NCBI GenBank assembly: GCA_002349055.1
Contig: DECD01000039.1
Location: forward strand, 1 to 26,629
DNA: 26,629 nt
Origin: Bacteroidales bacterium UBA2939
GTDB lineage: Bacteria; Bacteroidota; Bacteroidia; Bacteroidales; P3
Direction: 5' to 3'
Notes under the pieces: model-generated
Told to the model about the DNA's origin: nothing
Database searches by the model: none
What the model saw: the letters and a program-made list of their open reading frames with translations, nothing else
Program-made: the position numbers and the translations under genes
Shown: positions 20,480 to 26,629 of the stretch, one piece after another
Layout: each line of letters begins with the position of its first letter
Position numbering within the stretch: position 1 is the stretch's first letter

Positions 20480-21730
20480 ATGAAAAAAGCATTCCTAATC
20501 CTTGGTGCCATGGCCATCTGCGCCAGCGCCGTCTTCGCACAGGAAGAGAAAAAAGAAGAGGAAGAGGGCTACAAGTTCGACACCATCAAGGTGCTGCCCA
20601 TCACCTCCGTCAAGAACCAGAACAACGCCGGCACCTGCTGGAGCTACAGTGGCCTCGCCTTCCTCGAGAGCGAGCTGCTCCGCATGGGCAAGGGCGAGTA
20701 CGACCTGAGCGAGATGTACGTCGTCGAGAAGACCTACAACGACCGCGCCGTGGCCGCTGTCCGCACCCATGGTGACGTCTCCTTCTCCCAGGGCGGTGCC
20801 TTCAACGACGTGATTTACTGCCTCCGCAACTACGGCATGGTGCCCGACGAGGTGATGCCCGCCGGCAAGATGTATGGCGACACCCTCAGCAACCACACCG
20901 AACTCAGCGCCCTCACCGACGTCATGGTCGAGGCCATTGCCAAAGGCAAGCTGAAAAAACTCCAGATGAGCCCCGACGGCCAGCCCCTGTGGCTGAAAGC
21001 CATCGAAGCCGTCCACGCCACCTACCTCGGCCCCATCCCCGAGAAATTCAATTACAAAGGCAAGGAGTACACCCCGAAGAGCTTCGCCGAGAGCCTCGGC
21101 CTGAACCCCGACGACTATGTCTCCCTCACCTCCTTCAACCATCATCCCTTCTATGACAAGTTCGTCATCGAAATCCAGGACAACTGGCGCTGGGCCCAGA
21201 GCTACAACCTGCCCATCGACGAGTTCATGGAGGTCTTCGACTATGCCATCGACAACGGCTACACCGTTGCCTGGGGCAGCGACGTCAGTGAGCAGGGCTT
21301 CCGCTACAGCCGCAAAGGCTTCGCCGTCCTGCCCGCCACCGAGGCTCCCAAGAGCGGTGTCGGCAGCGACCAGGCCAAGTGGAGCGGCATGAAAGCCGGC
21401 GACATCGCCGACGAAGCCGCCAAGCACCCCACTCCCCAGCGCTGGGTGACCCAGGAGGAGCGCCAGCAGGGCTACGACAACTGGGAGACCACCGACGACC
21501 ACGGCATGCTTATCTACGGCAAGGCCAAGGACCAAATGGGCAACGAGTACTACATGGTGAAGAACAGCTGGGGTATCTACAACGGCGAGTTCGGCGGCAA
21601 CTTCTTCTGCAGCAAGGCTTTTGTCCGCTACAAAACCATCAACATCGTTGTTCACAAGGATGCCATCCCCGCCGCCATCAAGGCCAAACTCGGCATCGAT
21701 GACAGCGCCAAGAAAGGCAAAAAGAAATAA
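20480..21730 (+). CDS. Secreted C1-family cysteine peptidase (aminopeptidase C / bleomycin hydrolase type)
   Basis: This 416-residue protein has a signal peptide (MKKAFLILGAMAICASAVFA). The papain-fold catalytic set is complete: Gln47 (oxyanion), Cys53 in AGTCWSYS, His341 in DDHGMLIYG and Asn362 in KNSWG. The insertion-rich layout (SEMYVVEKTYNDRA, NWRWAQSYNLPIDEF, VAWGSDVSEQGF) matches peptidase C1B enzymes such as PepC and bleomycin hydrolase. Cytoplasmic PepC lacks a signal, while Bacteroidetes often export this type. A Glu/Lys-rich linker (22-30) follows the signal, and the C-terminus is Lys-rich (KKGKKK). It is a single-gene transcript ended by a strong terminator. Confidence 0.93.
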   Translation: MKKAFLILGAMAICASAVFAQEEKKEEEEGYKFDTIKVLPITSVKNQNNAGTCWSYSGLAFLESELLRMGKGEYDLSEMYVVEKTYNDRAVAAVRTHGDVSFSQGGAFNDVIYCLRNYGMVPDEVMPAGKMYGDTLSNHTELSALTDVMVEAIAKGKLKKLQMSPDGQPLWLKAIEAVHATYLGPIPEKFNYKGKEYTPKSFAESLGLNPDDYVSLTSFNHHPFYDKFVIEIQDNWRWAQSYNLPIDEFMEVFDYAIDNGYTVAWGSDVSEQGFRYSRKGFAVLPATEAPKSGVGSDQAKWSGMKAGDIADEAAKHPTPQRWVTQEERQQGYDNWETTDDHGMLIYGKAKDQMGNEYYMVKNSWGIYNGEFGGNFFCSKAFVRYKTINIVVHKDAIPAAIKAKLGIDDSAKKGKKK

Positions 21731-21752
21731 GTGTTAAAAAAACTTAAACACA

Positions 21753-21787
21753 ACCCCGGTAACAACCGTTGCCGGGGTATTTTTTTG
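21753..21787 (+). terminator. Intrinsic terminator of the C1 peptidase gene
   Basis: The stem ACCCCGG(TAAC) at 21753-21763 pairs with (GTTG)CCGGGGT at 21768-21778, with one G-T wobble and loop AACC. It is followed by A and a run of eight Ts. This is a strong Rho-independent terminator, 23 bases after the stop codon. Confidence 0.92.
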
Positions 21788-21860
21788 TCCGTTTTTTAAC
21801 AAAACAGGGGCCAAAACAGCCTAAAAAACGCCCTCTACACAATAGCCACAAAATCAATAC

Positions 21861-21945
21861 CATCTACCTACGAACACCTTACCAACTCCTACCAACTCCT
21901 ACCATGGTAGGAGTTGGTAGGGTGTTGGTAGGGAGTTGACAGGGG
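21861..21945. repeat. Palindromic intergenic repeat element, copy 2
   Basis: A perfect 34-bp palindrome (21888-21921) is centred on CCATGG; 21891-21932 is identical over 42 bases to 8754-8795. CTACC/GGTAG motifs flank it, as in copy 1. It lies in the 331-base gap between the C1 peptidase terminator and the next gene. The remainder of the gap is AT-rich and no convincing promoter was found. Confidence 0.85.
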
Positions 21946-22061
21946 GTTAATACGTGGTTGGCGGCAAGACGGTGGCTAGCCAGTTCCTATTTGTTAAAAA
22001 TCCCTAAATCACAGGTGTCAATGTAGAGATTTTTCATTTTTTGCGTTATATATCTTGTAAG

Positions 22062-23213
22062 ATGAAAAAAGTTTTAATCATACTATTGCTGGCCACCCTC
22101 ACCCTCGGTGCAGGAGCACAGGTGCCCGACGGGTGCGAGCTGCCGCCGCTGCCCGAACTCAGCGCCAAGGAGCGTAAAGAGCTGAAAACGACCCTTGACA
22201 GCTACATTGACACATGGAAGACCATCGGCCCGTCGGGCAAAAATCCCACGCTGACATTCAAGGATTTGAACGGTGAGCACCTCGTCTTCGAGGCGAATTA
22301 CGAGATGGACGACAGCACGGCGATTCAATTCACCTCGAACTACCAATGGCTGCGCCTGTCTACACTCTACGAGGCCACCCACCGCCTGAGCGACATCTTC
22401 GATATGGCGGCCAAGCTGGGGCTGGGTGTTGTCGTTCATGCGTATGTCAAGCTGCCGAACGGCAACCAAGCGGCCTTCGGCACCTACGACAACGCCACCC
22501 TTCGGCGAGTGCTGGCGATGGACAATTTCACCGCGGCCTATATCTACGCCGACATCCTCACCATTCGCCCCAAGATTCCCCTGCTGACCTACGACAGCAT
22601 GTACATCACCGCCGTCGACTATTGCAATCATCTCTACACCGTCCACATGCACTCCACCGCCGCTGACGACCCCACCGTCTCGTCGCAGTTCTTCTGGATG
22701 ATAAACAACAACTGGTACATTATCAACAACGACTTCATGGAGGTGCTCGCCATGGACGACACCAAGCTCCGCATTGTCGGCAGCCAAGAAGGCAACAACG
22801 ACACCGTGACCCTTGAATACACGCCCGAACAGCTCATCGGCGAGGAACCGGCTATCGACGTGGACCTTGCCGGACAGTATATCGCCATGTCCACCAGTCG
22901 CGGATGCCCCGTGGCACTACCCGACAGCGTGGGCACCTGGACCCACTGCTCCTATGACGCCCAGTTGAAGGTCGTAGTGTTCCACTATACCGTTACCGAA
23001 TTGGCCATCCTCGGAGTCGAAGGAAAAGAGAACCAGTTAAAGAATAACCTCTTGAACACCTTCGTCGCCACCAAAGGGGAGGACTTTCTGATCCTGCTGG
23101 TCAGCACCAATCTAGGGGTGGAACTACGCTGGCAAAGCCGCACCACGCCGCGCAATGTCACCGTCTCCTATACCCCCGACGAGCTGAAAGCGTTCATCCT
23201 TGAAAGACAATAG
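22062..23213 (+). CDS. Exported protein of unknown function
   Basis: This 383-residue protein starts MKKVLIILLLATLTLGAGAQ, a Sec signal peptide. The mature protein is a soluble alpha/beta-type sequence without a motif that I recognise. It has aromatic-rich strands (FFWMINNNWYIINNDFMEVL, YITAVDYCNHLYTVHMHS) and a few cysteines. The upstream TTG (22041) in frame would add MRYISCK before the signal and is not preferred. The following radical SAM gene starts 3 bases after its stop, so both are probably one transcript. Codon use is GC-rich like the core genes, which argues for a resident gene rather than a recent arrival. Confidence 0.75.
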   Translation: MKKVLIILLLATLTLGAGAQVPDGCELPPLPELSAKERKELKTTLDSYIDTWKTIGPSGKNPTLTFKDLNGEHLVFEANYEMDDSTAIQFTSNYQWLRLSTLYEATHRLSDIFDMAAKLGLGVVVHAYVKLPNGNQAAFGTYDNATLRRVLAMDNFTAAYIYADILTIRPKIPLLTYDSMYITAVDYCNHLYTVHMHSTAADDPTVSSQFFWMINNNWYIINNDFMEVLAMDDTKLRIVGSQEGNNDTVTLEYTPEQLIGEEPAIDVDLAGQYIAMSTSRGCPVALPDSVGTWTHCSYDAQLKVVVFHYTVTELAILGVEGKENQLKNNLLNTFVATKGEDFLILLVSTNLGVELRWQSRTTPRNVTVSYTPDELKAFILERQ

Positions 23214-23216
23214 CCT

Positions 23217-24902
23217 ATGAAGATACTGCTCATCACACCGCCGCTCACGCAATTGAACACCCCCTACCCTGCCACGGCCTACCTGAAAGGATATTATTCC
23301 GCACAGGGACACGAGGTGCGGCAGATGGACCTCGGCATCGAAGTGGCCGACCGCGTGTTAAGCCGCAGTTTCTTGGAGAGCATCGGCCTCGAAGAGCAAG
23401 CACGGCTGATAGAGCCGGTGAAACGATTCCTCCGCGGGCAGGACGACACGCTGGGGCCCCGCATTGCCAATCGCTCGCTACTGCCTGAAGGAAAGCGTTT
23501 TGAGCAGCTGGACGAGGACAACCTCGAGTGGAGCTTCGGCGTGAGCGGCACCACCGACAAGGCCATGCACCTCGCCACCCTCTTCATCGAGGACATTGCC
23601 GATTACATAAGAGAGCACATCGACTCGCACTTCGACCTGGTGCGCTACGCCGAGTACCTCAGCAACGACGCCCCAACCTTCGACCCCCTCTACGAGGAGT
23701 TGCAGCAAGAGCCGTCGGTCATCGACCGCCTAATGTTGAAGATATTGGAAGAGAAAATTTCAATTTTCAATTTTCAATTTTCAATTGACAAAGTCTGCCT
23801 TACCGTGCCCTTCCCCGGTTGCCTGTATGGGGCATTGCGCTGCGGCCAGTGGCTCAAGGCACACACCACGGCCACCGTCGAGATTGGCGGCGGATTCCCC
23901 AACACCGAATGGCGGCAACTCTCCGACCAGCGCCTCTACGAGTTCTGCGACGAGGTGGTCATCGACGGCTGCCGCGAGGCCGACCAATATTGTCCAGACT
24001 TCAGCGACCTGCCAACAGACAAGTACCTATCGCTCACCGAGATGACCAACCCCATGCATCGGCTGTGGAGTCAGGGGCGGTGGAACAAGATGGTGATGGC
24101 CCACGGCTGCTACTGGCACCGCTGCGCCTTCTGCGACACCTCGCTCGACTACATCGGCAACTACCGCGCCCCCAAAGCCACCACGGTGGTAGACCACATG
24201 GAGCGCGTCATGGAGCAGACCGGCCGCACGGGCTTCCACTTCGTCGACGAGGCTCTGCCACCCAAGCTGCTGCGTGAAGTGGCCGAGGAGATACTGCGCC
24301 GCGGCCTGGCCGTCAGTTTCTGGGGCAACATAAGGTTCGAGAAAGCCTACACCGCCGAGCTCTGTGACCTGCTGGCCGAAGCAGGCATGGTGGCCGTCAG
24401 CGGCGGACTGGAAGTGGCTTCTGACCGGCTGCTAAAACTCATCGACAAGGGTGTCACCATCGCCCAAACCGTCGATGCCTGCCGCCACCTGCGCGATGCC
24501 GGCATCATGGTGCACACCTACCTCATGTACGGCTTCCCCACCGAAACCTTGCAGGAGAGCGTCGACGCGCTGGAGACCGTGCGCCGCATGTTCGACGAGG
24601 GCATCGTCCAGAGTGCTTTCTGGCACCGCTACGCCATGACCTGCCACTCGCCCAGCGGCTTGAACCCGGAGCAATATGGTGCCCACCGCGTAACATTGGA
24701 GCCGAACCCCTTCTGCAACAACGAGGTGGACTGGGAACCCGGCTTCGACTACGACATCGAGGCCGTCGGCGCCGCCCTGCGGCTCGCTACATATAATTAT
24801 ATGAATGGCCTCGGCCTCGACCAGCCCGTCCGCAGCTGGTTCCCCATCCGCGTCCCTAAGCCTACATCTTACTCTAAGTCAATCCGTTCTACCTCATTTT
24901 AA
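23217..24902 (+). CDS. B12-binding-type radical SAM protein with an in-frame repeat insertion
   Basis: This 561-residue protein has an N-terminal cobalamin-binding-like region (MKILLITPPLTQLNTPYPATAYLKGYY...), continued by VCLTVPFPGCLYGALR (193-208) and VEIGGGFPNT. A radical SAM domain follows with cysteines Cys298, Cys303 and Cys306 in GCYWHRCAFCD. The spacing is CX4CX2C, not the usual CX3CX2C. Later motifs are FHFVDEALPP, GLEVASDRLL and YLMYGFPTET. Members of this group probably modify lipids, cofactors or peptides; the substrate is unknown. Residues about 180-190 (KISIFNFQFSI) are encoded by a TTTTCAA repeat array that also occurs between genes, so this looks like a repeat captured inside the protein before the last strand of the N-terminal domain. 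It is probably co-transcribed with the exported protein upstream. Confidence 0.88.
   Translation: MKILLITPPLTQLNTPYPATAYLKGYYSAQGHEVRQMDLGIEVADRVLSRSFLESIGLEEQARLIEPVKRFLRGQDDTLGPRIANRSLLPEGKRFEQLDEDNLEWSFGVSGTTDKAMHLATLFIEDIADYIREHIDSHFDLVRYAEYLSNDAPTFDPLYEELQQEPSVIDRLMLKILEEKISIFNFQFSIDKVCLTVPFPGCLYGALRCGQWLKAHTTATVEIGGGFPNTEWRQLSDQRLYEFCDEVVIDGCREADQYCPDFSDLPTDKYLSLTEMTNPMHRLWSQGRWNKMVMAHGCYWHRCAFCDTSLDYIGNYRAPKATTVVDHMERVMEQTGRTGFHFVDEALPPKLLREVAEEILRRGLAVSFWGNIRFEKAYTAELCDLLAEAGMVAVSGGLEVASDRLLKLIDKGVTIAQTVDACRHLRDAGIMVHTYLMYGFPTETLQESVDALETVRRMFDEGIVQSAFWHRYAMTCHSPSGLNPEQYGAHRVTLEPNPFCNNEVDWEPGFDYDIEAVGAALRLATYNYMNGLGLDQPVRSWFPIRVPKPTSYSKSIRSTSF
23757..23784 (+). repeat. TTTTCAA array, copy 2, inside the radical SAM gene
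   Basis: Four 7-bp units (the first ATTTCAA, then three exact TTTTCAA) are read as ISIFNFQFSI. Array length (28 bases) and unit are the same as at 10370-10397. Confidence 0.9.
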
Positions 24903-24904
24903 CC

Positions 24905-24934
24905 ATTGTTTAACCATTTTAATGGTTAAACAAT
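24905..24934. terminator. AT-rich hairpin after the radical SAM gene
   Basis: A perfect 14-bp stem ATTGTTTAACCATT (24905-24918) pairs with 24921-24934 around a 2-nt loop, starting 3 bases after the stop. No T-run follows, so it may act in RNA 3'-end stability rather than termination by itself. Confidence 0.5.
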
Positions 24935-24957
24935 CAGAAAATCATTGAGATAAAGAT

Positions 24958-24985
24958 AAACCCGATACTTATTGTACCGGGTTTT
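24958..24985. terminator. Bidirectional terminator between radical SAM and lipoprotein genes
   Basis: The stem AAACCCG-a-TAC (24958-24968) pairs with GTA-c-CGGGTTT (24974-24984) around loop TTATT. It is followed by TTTTA on the plus strand and by TTTATC on the minus strand. It lies between convergent genes. Confidence 0.7.
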
Positions 24986-25007
24986 AATGGGTGGCGACGG
25001 GTGACCG

Positions 25008-25460
25008 TCAGATTTTCTTAAAGTTAAGGGATGTTTTGTGGGTGTACTCCACTTCATCAGATTGTCCTTCATGGTACCAATCGGTCTCGGTGTAACTGAG
25101 AATCATTTCATTATTCTCCAGTTTATCGATGACATAGCTTTCGGTATATGTGTTTTTGCCGTAATCTAAGCCCATTTCCATGCTAAAAATGATATTGTCT
25201 CCACTGATAGAGTAAGTGAATGGAGCGGTGTCTTCGTCAAAAGAAACGATACCTGTCTTGTCTTTGTTGAAGGTGAGTGTAAGATTTGGTCCCTGTTCGG
25301 TAACAGGTTGGTTTCTGGACTCGATGGGGTGACCGATGTTGATGAAAGTTCGGTTTTCCAATTGCCATGTGCCAAGAATGAGGTCTTCGTTGTCCTTGGA
25401 GCAGGATACAATCGTTGTCGCAAAGAGGGCGACTAGCAGGAGTGGGATAATCTTTTTCAT
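25008..25460 (-). CDS. Putative lipocalin-like lipoprotein
   Basis: This 150-residue protein has a signal peptide and lipobox (TIVSC, Cys20), then an acidic linker (SKDNED). The mature part has a lipocalin-like pattern: LILGTWQLENRTF (GxW near the start), LTLTFNKDKTGIVSF, a run of beta strands with FTYSISGDNIIFSM, and the end TSLNFKKI. Many Bacteroidetes encode such small lipocalin-type lipoproteins of unknown ligand. It is markedly more AT-rich than the neighbouring mgtC-like gene, so it may be acquired. No promoter box was seen; transcription may come from rsmI/mgtC upstream. Confidence 0.7.
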   Translation of the reverse strand: MKKIIPLLLVALFATTIVSCSKDNEDLILGTWQLENRTFINIGHPIESRNQPVTEQGPNLTLTFNKDKTGIVSFDEDTAPFTYSISGDNIIFSMEMGLDYGKNTYTESYVIDKLENNEMILSYTETDWYHEGQSDEVEYTHKTSLNFKKI

Positions 25461-25481
25461 TACTTACTTTATTAATATAGT

Positions 25482-25958
25482 TTATCGGGCGATGTCCTCG
25501 TCGTCCTTGGGGTCTCCGTGGCGGAGACGCTTGATGTAAAGTTCGATGCTCTTGAGACCCCAGTTGATGAGGATAACCGTGGTGACGGCAATCAGGGCTT
25601 CGGCCCACATGCCATAGCCGCAGAGGCATCCCACGGCGGCGCTGCACCAGATGGTGGCGGCCGAGGAGAGGCCGTGGATGGTGAGGCCATTCTTCATGAT
25701 GACACCTGCGCCAAGGAAGCCAATGCCCGTGACCACCTGAGAAAGGACGCGTAGGTTGTCGTTGTTCACCGGACCGCCTGCCAGTTTGGCACTCATGATG
25801 ACGCTCTCGCTTATCAATATAAATATACAGGCACCGACAGCCACCAGGGAATTGGTGGTGAGACCGGCCTGACGCTGTTTGAGTTCGCGCTGCGTGCCAA
25901 TGATGATACCTGCAATAAGGGCGCAGACGAGGCGGAAGATGAAGACTTCGATGGGCAT
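25482..25958 (-). CDS. MgtC/SapB family membrane protein
   Basis: This 158-residue inner-membrane protein has about four membrane helices and the family blocks LIAGIIIGTQRE, AGLTTNSLVAVGA, VVTGIGFLGAGVIMKNG and GLSSAATIWCSAAVG. The Cys in TIWCSAA follows family pattern. It keeps the conserved MgtC N-terminal domain but has only a short charged tail (HGDPKDDEDIAR) instead of the soluble C-terminal domain of Salmonella MgtC. MgtC-type proteins affect Mg2+ starvation tolerance and F-ATPase control; the SapB-like short forms are uncharacterised. The start is about 10 bases from a TTGAAAA array. Confidence 0.92.
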   Translation of the reverse strand: MPIEVFIFRLVCALIAGIIIGTQRELKQRQAGLTTNSLVAVGACIFILISESVIMSAKLAGGPVNNDNLRVLSQVVTGIGFLGAGVIMKNGLTIHGLSSAATIWCSAAVGCLCGYGMWAEALIAVTTVILINWGLKSIELYIKRLRHGDPKDDEDIAR

Positions 25959-25966
25959 GAGGGAAA

Positions 25967-25994
25967 TTGAAAATTGAGAATTGAAAATTGAAAT
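25967..25994 (-). repeat. TTTTCAA array, copy 3 (reverse orientation)
   Basis: On the plus strand it reads TTGAAAA, TTGAGAA, TTGAAAA, TTGAAAT: four 7-bp units between the rsmI stop (25994-25996) and the mgtC-like start (25958). It overlaps the rsmI stop codon by one base. Confidence 0.88.
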
Positions 25995-26629
25995 TATTCT
26001 TTCCCGGCGAGGATGACGACTATCTCGCCTTTGACTTCTTTCTGCTGGAAGTGGGAGAGGACGTCGGCGAGGGTTCCGCGGGCGGTCTCGGCGTGGAGCT
26101 TGCTGATTTCACGGCTGACCGAGACCTGACGGTCGGGACCAAGCACCTCGATGAGCTGTTCCAAAAGTTTTACCAATCGGTAGGGGCTTTCGTAGATAAT
26201 CATCGTGCGTTCCTCGTCGGAAAGGGCATTGATGGCTGTCTGGCGGCCCTTCTTATGCGGCAGGAAGCCTAAAAAAACGAAACGGTCGCACGGCAGTCCA
26301 CTGTCAATAAGTGCCGGTACAAAGGCTGTAGCACCCGGCAGGCACTCCACTTCAATGCCCTCTTTCACCGCTTCGCGCACCAGCAGGAAACCCGGATCGC
26401 TGATGCCGGGGGTGCCGGCATCGGTGACCACGGCGATGGTGGTGCCGCCCTTCAGCCGCTCAACAAGTCCCGCCACCGTCTGGTGCTCGTTGAAGATATG
26501 GTAGCTCTGCAACGGAGTGTCGATACCGTAGTGCTGCAGGAGCACACGGGAGGTGCGGGTGTCCTCGGCGAGGATGAGGTCGACAGACTTGAGAACCTCG
26601 ACACCACGATAGGTCATGTCGCCGAGGTT
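25994..26629 (-). CDS. rsmI: 16S rRNA (cytidine1402-2'-O)-methyltransferase, 5'-truncated at the window edge
   Basis: This SAM-dependent enzyme methylates the 2'-O of C1402 in 16S rRNA. The frame is open to the window edge and reads NLGDMTYRGVEVLKSVDLIL-AEDTRTSR, so about a dozen N-terminal residues, including the LYLVPTPIG-type start, lie outside the window. Visible motifs are AEDTRTSRVLLQHYG, VTDAGTPGISDPG, GATAFVPALIDSG, FLGFLP and MIIYESPYR, all typical of the RsmI tetrapyrrole-methylase-like fold. The internal ATG at 26617 is not the natural start. The gene ends at a TTGAAAA repeat that separates it from the mgtC-like gene. Confidence 0.95.
   Translation of the reverse strand, partial: NLGDMTYRGVEVLKSVDLILAEDTRTSRVLLQHYGIDTPLQSYHIFNEHQTVAGLVERLKGGTTIAVVTDAGTPGISDPGFLLVREAVKEGIEVECLPGATAFVPALIDSGLPCDRFVFLGFLPHKKGRQTAINALSDEERTMIIYESPYRLVKLLEQLIEVLGPDRQVSVSREISKLHAETARGTLADVLSHFQQKEVKGEIVVILAGKE

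Overview
The window looks like chromosomal DNA from an uncultured member of the order Bacteroidales. Four things point there: promoters of the Bacteroidetes type (a -7 box close to TAnnTTTG, often inside an extended A-tract/GTCGTATCTTTGC context), start codons without Shine-Dalgarno sequences, a DUF4295 gene beside rpmG, and glycine-lipid acyltransferases. Coding DNA is GC-rich and intergenic DNA is AT-rich. No rRNA, tRNA, transposase, integrase or cas gene was recognised.

Positions 1-10366 are mostly core genome. They hold a small rpmG-DUF4295 operon (-), then pfkA, purH and mreB (+). Convergent to these is a compact four-gene operon (-): glsA and glsB (aminoacyl/glycine lipid acyltransferases), engB (ribosome-assembly GTPase) and dacB (PBP4-type peptidase). 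A bidirectional terminator separates mreB and dacB. cstA (+) follows a palindromic intergenic repeat.

Positions 10368-12183 hold two exported proteins (+): a YD/RHS-like repeat protein and a protein with a carboxypeptidase-regulatory-like domain. Positions 12184-20357 are an accessory block, all on the minus strand. In direction of transcription it runs: von Willebrand A protein, four-helix-bundle protein, transketolase C-half fused to a zinc ribbon, WG-repeat protein, small membrane protein, lipoprotein, a broken small ORF, GxxExxY protein, Imm11-like immunity protein, LOG-family hydrolase, and a PD-(D/E)XK Fe-S nuclease. Many gene borders here carry repeats: a 9-bp GTCnGAC array, a partial duplication of the transketolase gene tail, a GC hairpin, 17-bp inverted repeats around GxxExxY, and a 41-bp tandem array with a GCATATATGC core. 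Some repeats have become part of coding sequence.

Positions 20426-24902 (+) carry a secreted C1 peptidase, an exported protein of unknown function and a B12-type radical SAM protein. Positions 25008-26629 (-) carry a lipoprotein, an MgtC/SapB membrane protein and the 5'-truncated rsmI.

The main unusual points are the transketolase/zinc-ribbon fusion with its duplicated tail flanking the WG gene, and dispersed repeats read in frame in the nuclease and in the radical SAM enzyme. Others are the repeat array beside the inverted-repeat-flanked GxxExxY gene and a 42-bp palindromic element present in two intergenic regions. No complete new defence or biosynthetic system can be demonstrated from this sequence alone.
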